Positions 47,435 through 56,766 of a stretch of DNA of 64,000 nucleotides are shown piece by piece (position 1 is the stretch's first letter; each line of letters begins with the position of its first letter). The stretch is from Methanoplanus limicola DSM 2279. GTDB taxonomy: Archaea > Halobacteriota > Methanomicrobia > Methanomicrobiales > Methanomicrobiaceae. Both the position numbers and the translations under genes were made by a program. Under the pieces are notes generated by a model that was not told where the DNA came from, did no database searches, and worked only from the letters and a program-made list of their open reading frames with translations. Location: positions 656,077 to 720,076 of the forward strand of contig NZ_CM001436.1 in NCBI RefSeq assembly GCF_000243255.1, written 5' to 3'.

Positions 47435-48172
47435 TTACATTATCAGGTAATCGATAGAGACAGATGCTGTAACATCGACAGTGTCAGGCTGTACCGGAGT
47501 AGGGACAGCCATACCGCCTGCCGCTTTTTCCATTACCGCATAGTCCATACTGTTGCTGTAGCTGTATGGTGTGTAGCTTGAACCGACATTGACGGACTTA
47601 ACGCCCGAAATTGTAACGCCAAGCGCTGCTGAGACAGCATCGGCATCAAGTTTTGCCTGCTCAACTGCCGCAGTGATTGCCTGTGATCTGAGTGACTGTG
47701 ACTTTTCGTCACTTAGTGTGAAGTAGATGCTGTTTATCCGGTTCGCACCGTTCATAACGCTTGCATCAATGATGTCTCCTGCAAGATCAATCTTGTTGGT
47801 ATCAACAAGGACAGTGTTTGTAACCTTATAGATCTTCTTATCCTTTCCAAACGGAGAGTCTGAACCTGTAGTATAGGAGTAGATGTTATAACCTGCTGTG
47901 CTTATTTCGTCATCTGTCAGACCAAGAGCTTTTAAGCTGCTTACGGTCTTTGTCATCCTCTCTGCATTCTCCTGCTGTGCCTTAACGGCGTCTGTATTCT
48001 CAGTCTCAACGGCTATGGTTATCTTCACAACATCCGGGTCTGTTGTGACCTTGCCTGTGCCTGAGACATGAATAAGCCTGTCATCCTCCGTAGTCTGTGC
48101 CGATGCTGTGCCTGCCAGTGCCAGGACTGCAATGAGCATGACTGCGAGAATTATAATTCTTCCACTCTTCAT
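47435..48172 (-). CDS. SIMPL-domain exported protein
   Basis: 245 aa. Signal peptide (AVMLIAVLALAGTASA), then the SIMPL domain from LIHVSGTGKVTTDPDVVKI through the helical QQENAERMTKTVSSL and GLTDDEISTAGYNIY to a C-terminal beta sheet. Oligomeric extracytoplasmic proteins of unclear role, sometimes tied to stress responses. No linked partner. Confidence 0.85.
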   Translation of the reverse strand: MKSGRIIILAVMLIAVLALAGTASAQTTEDDRLIHVSGTGKVTTDPDVVKITIAVETENTDAVKAQQENAERMTKTVSSLKALGLTDDEISTAGYNIYSYTTGSDSPFGKDKKIYKVTNTVLVDTNKIDLAGDIIDASVMNGANRINSIYFTLSDEKSQSLRSQAITAAVEQAKLDADAVSAALGVTISGVKSVNVGSSYTPYSYSNSMDYAVMEKAAGGMAVPTPVQPDTVDVTASVSIDYLIM

Positions 48173-48365
48173 AGTTATCAGAAGATAGTCGTCCTTAAAA
48201 ATATTAACCCTATCCTTGACTTCGAAAAAGATCGAAGTTAAAATACGGAGGCATTTCCGGAAATATGACTGATAACAGAATAAATCAGAGGAAATTATGT
48301 AAAAACGGAATTGGATGTAAATAATTCCGGGGGTAAAAAAAAGACCGGAAATATAAACACTGCTC

Positions 48366-49322
48366 TTAGTTCAGAGAGATAGTCCCGACAACACGGAGTT
48401 TACCCGCGTCCAGGTGATGAATCACTGCCCGGTCGCCCGGAAGATAAACCATATCCTTATCAAGCTTCAGTGTTATTTCAGGCTTTTTGGGGTCATCACC
48501 TGAGACAGACTCTATTTTTCCGGAGAGATACTGCATCCAGTGGCCAAGGTGAATCACCATTCCCGGTTCAAGCGGTGTGGGCCAGTATTTAACCACAGAT
48601 GCCTCACCGGAGAATATGTCTTTACATCTGACACCATCATCGGTGGTCAGGACAAATCCCCTGTCAAGGTCATCTGCCGAGATGTTTTTCAGGGCCAGAC
48701 CTACACGGTCACCTGTGTGTGCATCAGGGCAGTCATCATCATGCTTCTGAATGGACCTGAGCTGTGCGATCTTCTCATCCGGAAGAACAGTCAGGGAATC
48801 GTGAACCTTAATTTTCCCTCTCATAACTGTGCCGAGAATTACGGTCCCAATACCCTTCACATTGAAATGATGATCTATGGAAACAGTACCAGGACCGTCA
48901 TCCTTTACAGTTTCAAGGCTTACAGCCTTATCCAGAAGCGACTCACGGAGAATGATCGGGTCATCCTCAGAATACTCATAATTTTCAAGTACAGTCCCCT
49001 TAATGAGCGGGGCAATCTGTGATCTGTCGATATAATTTCTCAGAATTATGCAGCCGGATTTTACACCGGCGCAGTCGGTCATCAGTACGATCTCACCAAA
49101 CTCTGCTGTAATACCATCAACAACAATAATGGCATAATCTGCCATAGATACGGTGTAAAAGAGCGGTGCAAGCTTTTCAGGATACCTCAGAGGTTCAATA
49201 AGGGTTACAGTATCCTCTCCCTTCTTCAGATTATACAATATTATATCAGATCGGGTTCCTTCCTTTCCGATGGTCTTTGCATACCCGGCGCACCCGAGCA
49301 CTGCTACATTCAGATTTGGCAT
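48366..49322 (-). CDS. EF-Tu/SelB-like protein with a degenerate GTPase domain
   Basis: 318 aa. The N-terminus corresponds to a translational GTPase domain, but the P-loop is altered (GCAGYAKTIGKEGT instead of GHVDHGKST) and I see no DxxG-Gx or NKxD. Then come EF-Tu domain 2 (DHHFNVKGIGTVILGTVMRGKI, ~160-235) and a domain 3-like end (VKYWPTPLEPGMVIHLGHWM). Probably cannot bind GTP normally. Methanogens have such EF-Tu paralogues with no assigned job; an RNA-binding or translation-associated role is inferred. Confidence 0.75.
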   Translation of the reverse strand: MPNLNVAVLGCAGYAKTIGKEGTRSDIILYNLKKGEDTVTLIEPLRYPEKLAPLFYTVSMADYAIIVVDGITAEFGEIVLMTDCAGVKSGCIILRNYIDRSQIAPLIKGTVLENYEYSEDDPIILRESLLDKAVSLETVKDDGPGTVSIDHHFNVKGIGTVILGTVMRGKIKVHDSLTVLPDEKIAQLRSIQKHDDDCPDAHTGDRVGLALKNISADDLDRGFVLTTDDGVRCKDIFSGEASVVKYWPTPLEPGMVIHLGHWMQYLSGKIESVSGDDPKKPEITLKLDKDMVYLPGDRAVIHHLDAGKLRVVGTISLN

Positions 49323-49416
49323 AGTGCCTTAATGTTAGAATCTATTGAATAATGATGTTTCTTATTGAAAGGCATTGAGAGAAGAAAAAGAGGAGAATGA
49401 AGAGATAAATCAGGCA

Positions 49417-50697
49417 TCAGTCATCAAGGTCCAGATCATAATGATTTTTCAGAACTCTTCTGACTTTGTCAGATTTCAGGTAATGGTTATCAAGTTCATC
49501 AATTATCCGGTCAATCTCATCTGCCTGCCTGAGAATCTCTTCGTTTGCAGGACTTTCAGCAAGAGATGAAATGCCCACAATAACAGATAAAGGATTTCTG
49601 ATATGATCATTTAAAATTGCCAGCTGTTCAAGATTTTTTTCGATCTGGACAAGTGAATCCTTCTCCCTCTTATGGCTCTCAAATTCCAGTGTTTTATCTC
49701 TTAAAAGCAGAATAAATCCGGAATTAAACTCTTCAGGTTCAAGCGGTGCACTCCGGACGAGGATGTACTTTTTTCCGGCAGTACAGACCCAGTCAATAAA
49801 CTCTCTGACATCACCCCTGTTAAAATCATGAGTCATATCCTCAGAGAACTCTGCAAATATATCGCTGACTCGCAGACCGACCACATTTTTTGATTTAATC
49901 CCAAGAACAGCTTCCGCCGGGGGATTGATATCGATAATAATTCCGTTTCTGTCTGCAACAATGACACCCTCAATCATACTCCTGAAGACTTTTTTGTAGG
50001 CCTCAGGGATTACTTCAGCGAGGGGCACTCTGAAAACACCGATATAGATTAAAATTCCGGCCAAAAGAAAGAAAAAAGGTGTCAGATCAAAGAGATCATC
50101 CGGCGCAGAACCTGTGACAAATATAATATTCCAGATAAACGGAATAAGACCGCCCGACATCACACAGGATATCTGTACCCTCTGATGTCGCGGAGACGGG
50201 ATATACGTCCATAAGAGGAACAGGAATCCAAGAGAGAGAATCAGGTAAGAATAAAAAATATAGACGTAATACCATGGCCCAAAAAATAAGGAAATAAAAC
50301 CAAAACCGCTGACGCCCAGATATACAGCGTTCACAAAAAGCCCGTGGTAACCGTTTGTCAGAATAACTGCCACCGTCAGAACCGGAATTATCAGAAGAAA
50401 TGCCAGATTTCTAAGACACAGACAGCTCTTCCTGCCGGTATAATCAAGGACAAAACAGAGCCATAAACAGGGAACAAATGCCCCGGCAAAGAACGGAAAG
50501 ACATTGAAGAGCATCATCAGTGCATAACTGGAAAAATTGAACTCAATGGCATAAAATAACGACCAGAAAGATACAAAGACCATCATAACTGAGAAGGGAA
50601 CGGCACCAAGAACATGCTTTTTGGACGCCGAGAGGTAAGCGATAAGAATTGAGATTAGAGACGTAAATATGAGAAACAGATAAAGTATACTATTCAA
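49417..50697 (-). CDS. membrane PAS sensor with HisKA-like end and no ATPase domain
   Basis: 426 aa. Seven hydrophobic helices make an N-terminal 7TM sensor region (~1-215), then a PAS domain (~220-340, GVIVADRNGIIIDINPPAEA). The end has an H-box-like helix EQLAILNDHIRNPLSVIVGIS (~360) and a second helix, and stops at ~426 without the HATPase_c motifs. Such proteins may depend on a separate kinase, or act as a sensor adapter. The end is natural: no ATPase-like sequence follows within the 94 bases to the next gene. Confidence 0.75.
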   Translation of the reverse strand: MNSILYLFLIFTSLISILIAYLSASKKHVLGAVPFSVMMVFVSFWSLFYAIEFNFSSYALMMLFNVFPFFAGAFVPCLWLCFVLDYTGRKSCLCLRNLAFLLIIPVLTVAVILTNGYHGLFVNAVYLGVSGFGFISLFFGPWYYVYIFYSYLILSLGFLFLLWTYIPSPRHQRVQISCVMSGGLIPFIWNIIFVTGSAPDDLFDLTPFFFLLAGILIYIGVFRVPLAEVIPEAYKKVFRSMIEGVIVADRNGIIIDINPPAEAVLGIKSKNVVGLRVSDIFAEFSEDMTHDFNRGDVREFIDWVCTAGKKYILVRSAPLEPEEFNSGFILLLRDKTLEFESHKREKDSLVQIEKNLEQLAILNDHIRNPLSVIVGISSLAESPANEEILRQADEIDRIIDELDNHYLKSDKVRRVLKNHYDLDLDD

Positions 50698-50754
50698 CCC
50701 CCGGAAATCCTTCCCCGGGGGATAATATAGTAAAATAGTATATATTATTTTTGG

Positions 50755-52443
50755 TTACCGGTGGGTGAAGTATGCAGTTACACTGTCCCCGCTGACAGAA
50801 TCAATCTTTACAAAACCGATCCTCTCAAACTGGATCTCTTCTCCGGCCATATGCTTAACTCCTTCCTCGCAAAGCCCTTCAGCATCACCATCAGGCCTTT
50901 TAATCCGGCAGGGCACCGACGCCTTCCCATAGGGCAGCCACTGGATTATAGGCGCATGTTTCTCTTTTGCCTCCTCAAGAGAATCACCTGCATAAGTAAT
51001 AAGAGCCTCGCCGTCCTTCTCCGTAACTGTTACATTAAAGAGGTCCTTAAGCCTTACAAAGGATTTTCCGGCAATATCTTCAGGCGAGATATGCACTTTC
51101 CCGGTAAACTCAAGCTTTCTGACACCCCTTGAACTTTCATTCGGATGAAGAGGGATTTCGGCGGTTTTTGATGGTGCACCGGATATCTCAAAGAGGGCCG
51201 GCTGAGGCACAAAGAAATAACGGTCAGAAACCGGATCAATTATAGCCTTATTTTCGGCAAAGAGATTCTCCCATGAGAAGTTTATATCAGTCTGACCGAC
51301 TCCGAGATCAACCATTGCCTTCCTGACCGCTTCAGGCTTAATACCCCTCCGTGCAATTGCCTTTAAGGTTCCAAGCCTGATGTCGTCCCATCCGGAATAT
51401 GTCCCGTCTGAGATCCCTGCCTTCATTGCAGAAGTCGAGAGCACCACATCTCCGACTGACATCCTGCCATAGTGGTAGTACTCAGGCTGTTTCCACCCGA
51501 AATAATCATAGATATAGCCCTGCCTTCTTGTATTGGCGATATGGTCCTTGCCCCTGATGACATGGGTCATTCCAAGCAGGTAGTCATCCACAACGACTGA
51601 CAGGTTCATCATCGGATAGACAGTCACATCTTTTCTTGGATGTGGCGGTGAATCAACAACCCTGAATATCGAAAAATCCCTCATTGCAGGATCAGGGTGC
51701 TCTATGTCAGTTTTAACCCTGACTGTGACTGTGCCTTCCGCAAATCCGCCTGCGAGCATCTCATCCCACTGCCTGAGATTATCCTCAACGGAATTGTCCC
51801 TGCATGGGCATGGCTTTTTGCTGTTCTTAAGCTCCCTGAAGCTTTCGGCATCGCAGGTGCAGACATAAGCCCCGCCGATCTCAATCAACCTTCGCCCGTG
51901 CTCATAATATATATCAAACCTGTCGCTCTGGTATACAATATCCGTAATATTTAATCCGAGCCATTTGATGTCCTCAAGGAGGAGTTCATAGTTTTCAGGC
52001 TCAACACGCCTCGGATCAGTGTCCTCAATCCTTAAGACATACTTTCCGCCATATTTCCGGACGTAATAGTCATTGAGATATGCAGCCCTTGCATGGCCCA
52101 GATGGAGAGGGCCGCTTGGATTGGGCGCAAAACGCATCACAACGCCTTCCTCGCCAACATTCTTAAGCTCACGAAGAGGCTCCTTCTCTTTCTTCTCCTT
52201 CTTTTCAGTGAGAAGTTCAGGAGCTACGGCCATCAGCCTCTCCTTTCTCTCCTCAGGAGAGAGAGCCTCAACTTCAGATAAGACATCCTTAAGAATAGCA
52301 GACATCTCCTTTGCCTGCGACCTGAATTCAGGGTGTTTGCCCATAAGCATGCCGAGGACAGTGCCGGCTTTAGGCACATTCTCATGCTGAACTGCATTTA
52401 AGAGGGCATGCCTGAAGAAGAAATCACGTGGATCCACAGACAT
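50755..52443 (-). CDS. gltX: glutamyl-tRNA synthetase (archaeal, non-discriminating type)
   Basis: 562 aa. N-terminal archaeal extension (~1-95), class I HIGH-like motif PSGPLHLGHARAAYL (~112), KMSKS-equivalent LSTSAMKAG (~338), and a beta-barrel anticodon domain. Archaeal GluRS charges both tRNA-Glu and, in organisms relying on transamidation, tRNA-Gln. Starts 3 bases after the stop of the prenyl synthase gene in the leftward operon. Confidence 0.92.
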   Translation of the reverse strand: MSVDPRDFFFRHALLNAVQHENVPKAGTVLGMLMGKHPEFRSQAKEMSAILKDVLSEVEALSPEERKERLMAVAPELLTEKKEKKEKEPLRELKNVGEEGVVMRFAPNPSGPLHLGHARAAYLNDYYVRKYGGKYVLRIEDTDPRRVEPENYELLLEDIKWLGLNITDIVYQSDRFDIYYEHGRRLIEIGGAYVCTCDAESFRELKNSKKPCPCRDNSVEDNLRQWDEMLAGGFAEGTVTVRVKTDIEHPDPAMRDFSIFRVVDSPPHPRKDVTVYPMMNLSVVVDDYLLGMTHVIRGKDHIANTRRQGYIYDYFGWKQPEYYHYGRMSVGDVVLSTSAMKAGISDGTYSGWDDIRLGTLKAIARRGIKPEAVRKAMVDLGVGQTDINFSWENLFAENKAIIDPVSDRYFFVPQPALFEISGAPSKTAEIPLHPNESSRGVRKLEFTGKVHISPEDIAGKSFVRLKDLFNVTVTEKDGEALITYAGDSLEEAKEKHAPIIQWLPYGKASVPCRIKRPDGDAEGLCEEGVKHMAGEEIQFERIGFVKIDSVSGDSVTAYFTHR

Positions 52444-52446
52444 TAT

Positions 52447-53412
52447 TTAATAGCCTCTGTTGATGAAGTAATCTGTAATCTCCCCAAGAATCCTGCTCTC
52501 CTCACATTCAGGGAAAACTGCAAGCATATGTCTGGCCTTCTCAACATGCTCCATAGCAGCATTCCTGGCTTCCTCAATAACTCCTGCATCTGTGAGAATA
52601 TCAATAGCCTCCTGTATCTCCTCATCGGTTAAGGAATCCTTTCTGTACTTTGAGAGATCAATGCCCTTCTCCTTTGCAATAATTGCAATAAGTGTCTTTT
52701 TGCCCTCTCGGAGATCCGAAGCCCGGTCTTTTCCTGTCTTTTCGGTCTCACCCATAAAGTCAATTAAGTCATCCTGAATCTGAAAAGCGATGCCGCTGTG
52801 GTAACCCCAGTCATAGAGAGCCGAAACCTCTTTTTTATTACCACCCGCAAGAGTTGCACCTATTGAAGCAGCGGCAGCGTATAACTTCCCGGTTTTCTTA
52901 CCGACCATATCGATATATTCAAAAGAGTCCACATCATCGCGGTTCTCAAACGACATATCCTCATGCTGACCCTGACATATCTCAACACAGGTTCTTGCAA
53001 GAATAGCAACACTATGAACTTTTGCAAGATTATCAGCAAGAGAATTGGTTATAAGCTCGAATGCCTCAGCATATAATACATCACCTGCAAGAATTGCTGT
53101 AGGCTCGTCCCATTTTACATGAACAGTCGGCGCACCTCTTCTGACAGAATCGCCGTCCATTATATCGTCATGAACAAGGGTGAAAGTGTGCGTAACCTCA
53201 AGGGCAAGTGCTGCCGGAAGTATATCCAGTGATCTCCCTTTAGAGACGAGATCAGCTGCAAGTAACGTCACTGCAGGCCTTAACCTCTTGCCACCCGCAA
53301 GGAGGAGATGGCTGCTTGCTTTCCCAAGCTGGGTAGGAAGCCCTCCAAACTGCCTGTTCAGTTCAAGGTCGACAAGTTCAGCAGTATTTTCAAGATATTC
53401 TTCAAGATTCAT
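52447..53412 (-). CDS. idsA: polyprenyl (geranylgeranyl) diphosphate synthase
   Basis: 321 aa. First aspartate-rich motif LVHDDIMDGDSVRRG (~82) and second QIQDDLIDFMG (~213), the trans-prenyltransferase pair. Condenses IPP with allylic diphosphates to make the C15-C20 chain for archaeal membrane ethers. Cotranscribed with the mevalonate-branch genes and RNase J upstream. Confidence 0.92.
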   Translation of the reverse strand: MNLEEYLENTAELVDLELNRQFGGLPTQLGKASSHLLLAGGKRLRPAVTLLAADLVSKGRSLDILPAALALEVTHTFTLVHDDIMDGDSVRRGAPTVHVKWDEPTAILAGDVLYAEAFELITNSLADNLAKVHSVAILARTCVEICQGQHEDMSFENRDDVDSFEYIDMVGKKTGKLYAAAASIGATLAGGNKKEVSALYDWGYHSGIAFQIQDDLIDFMGETEKTGKDRASDLREGKKTLIAIIAKEKGIDLSKYRKDSLTDEEIQEAIDILTDAGVIEEARNAAMEHVEKARHMLAVFPECEESRILGEITDYFINRGY

Positions 53413-53432
53413 AGGGATTTCCTCACATTAAA

Positions 53433-54779
53433 TTATTTACTGACATTTACTCTCATACCGTTTCTCAGAATGTGTATATCATTATTTAAAGTATATCCGC
53501 AATCCTCTGCAAACCGGACATATGCCCCGGTCATGTCAATATCACCGTGGGACGGGATGATATGCTGAGGATTGAAGAGATGAATAACTTCATAATGATC
53601 TTCCTTCTGGGCGTGGCCGCTCACGTGAAGTTCCTGAAAGATACGGGCGCCCTTCATTCTCAGGAATGTCTCCTGATGGTACCTCTGCCCGTAGTTCATC
53701 GGATTTGGAATGATCTTGGCACTGTAGAGGATCTTATCACCCTTATCAACACGGTAAGGCGTATTTCCGGCGGCAAGCCTTGTTAAAATTGCACCAGGTT
53801 CACCCTGGTGACCGGTAACAATAGGCACAAACTTGTCCTTGCCCTCCTTCATGATCCTACGAAACATCCTGTCAACAGTCTTCCTGTTGCCATACATTGA
53901 GAGCGTGTCCGGGAATCCTACAAGTTTCATCTGTTCGGCAGTAGAGGAGTATCTCTCCATTGACCTTCCAAGCAGCACCGGTTTTCTGCCGATCTCATGT
54001 GCACATTCTGCAATGGTCTTTACACGGGCGATATGGGATGAAAAAGTGCTTACCATCATGGCGCATTTATCATCCTCATAGCTTGTCATAACATCCCTGA
54101 CAAGTTTATGGGCGACCTTCTCACTCGGACATCTTCCCGGAAGGCTTACATTTGTACTCTCTACAATAAGGGCTAAAACCCCTTCACGCCCAAGTTCTGC
54201 CATACGGGCAAAGTCCGGAGGGTTTCCAAGCACAGGAGTCCTGTCAAGCTTGAAATCATTTGCATATACGATTATTCCGGCAGGTGTATGTAATACCGCC
54301 ATTGCAGTATCAATTATACTGTGCTGGACATTGACAAACTCAAGGCTTATATCGGGAGTTATCTGGTACCTGTACTTCTTTCCGGCATTCAGTGAAAATA
54401 CCTTATTATTGACACCAAACTTCTTCTCGCCCTCAATCTGCTGTTCGATAAGTTTTGCAGTATAGGGCGTTCCGATAATCGGGGCATTATAGCGGTGCGC
54501 AAGCTTTGGAATGGCACCTATATGGTCAAGATGTCCGTGAGTGCAGACTATCGCCTTCACACTGCCCGCGACAGTATTCATTATAGTGTCATCAGGAATA
54601 GCCTTCATCTCAATGAGATCAAGAGAATGCATATTTTCAACTTCAGCATCCTCATGAATCATTATCTGGTCAAGGCGAAGGCCCATATCAAATATTACTA
54701 TATCTTTGCCTACGCGGACGGCTGTCATATTACGGCCGACTTCTCCATAACCGCCTACGGCAATTATTTCTACTTCCAT
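53433..54779 (-). CDS. rnj: ribonuclease J (archaeal)
   Basis: 448 aa. Metallo-beta-lactamase motif VCTHGHLDHIGAIPKL (~79-90, HxHxDH), beta-CASP domain in the middle (~200-350) and C-terminal SGHAQKEDHYEVIHLFNPQHIIPSHGD. A 5'-3' exonuclease/endonuclease for RNA processing and decay. It lies between isoprenoid genes, a conserved euryarchaeal order. Its start overlaps the stop of fni by 10 bases. Confidence 0.92.
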   Translation of the reverse strand: MEVEIIAVGGYGEVGRNMTAVRVGKDIVIFDMGLRLDQIMIHEDAEVENMHSLDLIEMKAIPDDTIMNTVAGSVKAIVCTHGHLDHIGAIPKLAHRYNAPIIGTPYTAKLIEQQIEGEKKFGVNNKVFSLNAGKKYRYQITPDISLEFVNVQHSIIDTAMAVLHTPAGIIVYANDFKLDRTPVLGNPPDFARMAELGREGVLALIVESTNVSLPGRCPSEKVAHKLVRDVMTSYEDDKCAMMVSTFSSHIARVKTIAECAHEIGRKPVLLGRSMERYSSTAEQMKLVGFPDTLSMYGNRKTVDRMFRRIMKEGKDKFVPIVTGHQGEPGAILTRLAAGNTPYRVDKGDKILYSAKIIPNPMNYGQRYHQETFLRMKGARIFQELHVSGHAQKEDHYEVIHLFNPQHIIPSHGDIDMTGAYVRFAEDCGYTLNNDIHILRNGMRVNVSK

Positions 54780-55849
54780 ATTTTATTCATCTCCATTCTG
54801 TTTTTCATCTGAGCCGTCTTTCCCGTGATATATGCCCCGACTTTAGACAGTTCAGCTAAATTTCCTGAACCGGTCAGGTACATGGCAACGGTAAGTTCAC
54901 GGTTTATAAGTTCAATCTCTTCAAAGAGCGCTTCACGTGATTTCATGGCCGGTTTTAAAAGCTTTAACGCCATGCCGCCAAGAGAGGCTCCGAGTGCAAC
55001 TGATTTTGCAATATCTATTCCGGATTTTAAGCCTCCGGTTGCGATAACAGGCACACCACAGTCCGCAACTTCCATTAAGGATACAGCAGTCGGTATGCCC
55101 CAGTCATTAAAATCGTCACCCATCCTTGCCAGAAGGTCACTGTCAGCCCTGAGAGCCTCAACAGCCGCCCACGATGTTCCGCCGAGTCCCCCGGTATCTA
55201 TGGCAGAGACTCCTGCATCACAGAGCATCTTTGCAGTCTCACCCGATATTCCGCACCCTGTCTCCTTAACGATGACAGGATATTTGGAAGAGAGGCACAG
55301 GTCCCGGATAGCCTCAAGGCATCCGCCGGAATTATGATCACCCTCCGGCTGAATTGCTTCCTGAAGCGGATTTAAATGAATACAGAGCGCCTCTGCGTCA
55401 ATCATCTCCACAGCACGATCTGCCCATTCAGGACCTTTTTCTGCAAGCTGAACCGCACCGAGATTGCCGCACAGAAATGCACCTGGCGCCCTTTCACGGA
55501 CTATTGTAAAACTGTCCTCAAGTTCGGGATTTTCAAGAGCAGCACGCTGGGAACCGACACCCATGCCAATATTAAAGTGTTCTGCCGCCTCGGCAAGAAC
55601 TGCATTGACCTCAGCGGTATCACTGTGCCCGCCGGTCATTGCGGCAATAAAAAGTGGCGAAGATAGCTCATAGCCAAGAAACTCAGCCCCTCTGTCAATA
55701 TTATTCATATCACACTCAGGAAGTGCATTATGAACAAGCCTTATATCCTCAAAACCTGAAAAACCTGATTCAACAGGTTTTTCACAGCATATCTCAAGAT
55801 GCTCTCTCTTTCTTGAGGATGTATATCCGGATTTATCTATTGTTGTCAC
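54770..55849 (-). CDS. fni: type 2 isopentenyl-diphosphate isomerase
   Basis: 359 aa. FMN-dependent TIM barrel: RKREHLEICCEKP start, PLFIAAMTGGHSD (~67), HLNPLQEAIQPEGD (~153), GISGETAKMLCDAGVSAIDT and GGLGGTSWAAVEAL (~213), VIATGGLKSGIDIAKS. Interconverts IPP and DMAPP. About 150 bases lie between it and ipk, so an internal promoter is possible, while it overlaps rnj. Confidence 0.92.
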   Translation of the reverse strand: MTTIDKSGYTSSRKREHLEICCEKPVESGFSGFEDIRLVHNALPECDMNNIDRGAEFLGYELSSPLFIAAMTGGHSDTAEVNAVLAEAAEHFNIGMGVGSQRAALENPELEDSFTIVRERAPGAFLCGNLGAVQLAEKGPEWADRAVEMIDAEALCIHLNPLQEAIQPEGDHNSGGCLEAIRDLCLSSKYPVIVKETGCGISGETAKMLCDAGVSAIDTGGLGGTSWAAVEALRADSDLLARMGDDFNDWGIPTAVSLMEVADCGVPVIATGGLKSGIDIAKSVALGASLGGMALKLLKPAMKSREALFEEIELINRELTVAMYLTGSGNLAELSKVGAYITGKTAQMKNRMEMNKIWK

Positions 55850-56001
55850 CTCTTATATATCCGGATTTTCAGGACTATTGCGGCCCTTAAGCCTGATTTT
55901 CCGGGATTGTGCGGAGATATTACTGAGGTTAAACCAGTACCGATTAGCCGGGATCAAATCCTTCCCTGATCCCTTTATCGCATAACTACTGTAATGCAGT
56001 G

Positions 56002-56766
56002 CTAATGGTCTTTGGTCACCACAGTTCCGCCGTGGCTGCGCCCGTCCAGGAAATCACCAAGTCTGTCTATATGGAATATACCGGAACTGATCCCGTCTTC
56101 GGCAAGAACAAGAAGTTCTTCTATTTTGCCTTTCATTCCACCTGTAACATCAGTGTTCCCTGAATCATTGAAAGTCAGATCTGCAATTGACTCTGAGGTT
56201 ATTCTCTCTATTACGTATCCGTCTTTGAGAACCCCGGAGACATTGGTTGCAAGCCCAATCCTGTCAACTGCCATATTCCCTCCAAGGTAACTGACAAGTT
56301 GATCGCCTGATACAATACAGGCACCCTGACCCAGATCCATCACAACATCCCCGTGTAAAACAGGAACAATGCCATGACGAACCAGCATTTCAACAGGACC
56401 AAGCTCAAATGATATTAGACGTCCGTTTTTTGCGGTACATGCATCAAGCGGGTGAATACCTACTGCCTCCACTCCACTGGCACGAAGCGCATCTACCACC
56501 CGTTCATTCAGTTTTCTGACTGCCGCATGGGTGATAAATATACCTGATCTATTATTATGATCCAGACCTTTATCAATATGATGTTCTTTCGCTTCCGGAT
56601 GACCGCATGATCCTGCACCGTGGATGACAACCGGAAATATGTCCTTTCTTGTGGATATCTCCTTTGCAACAGCAGAAATTCTCTCTTCGTCTATCATGCA
56701 GCTGCCGGATTTGTCAGTGATAACACTACCGCCCAGTTTTAAAATAATAATTTCTTTAACTGTCAT
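56002..56766 (-). CDS. ipk: isopentenyl phosphate kinase
   Basis: 254 aa. Amino-acid-kinase fold: ILKLGGSVITDKS (~8), the catalytic-histidine loop VIHGAGSCGHPEAKEH (~48), and the nucleotide region with VSGDQLVSYLGG (~151). Makes IPP from isopentenyl phosphate in the archaeal mevalonate route. Starts inside the last 11 bases of the mevalonate kinase gene. Confidence 0.92.
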   Translation of the reverse strand: MTVKEIIILKLGGSVITDKSGSCMIDEERISAVAKEISTRKDIFPVVIHGAGSCGHPEAKEHHIDKGLDHNNRSGIFITHAAVRKLNERVVDALRASGVEAVGIHPLDACTAKNGRLISFELGPVEMLVRHGIVPVLHGDVVMDLGQGACIVSGDQLVSYLGGNMAVDRIGLATNVSGVLKDGYVIERITSESIADLTFNDSGNTDVTGGMKGKIEELLVLAEDGISSGIFHIDRLGDFLDGRSHGGTVVTKDH

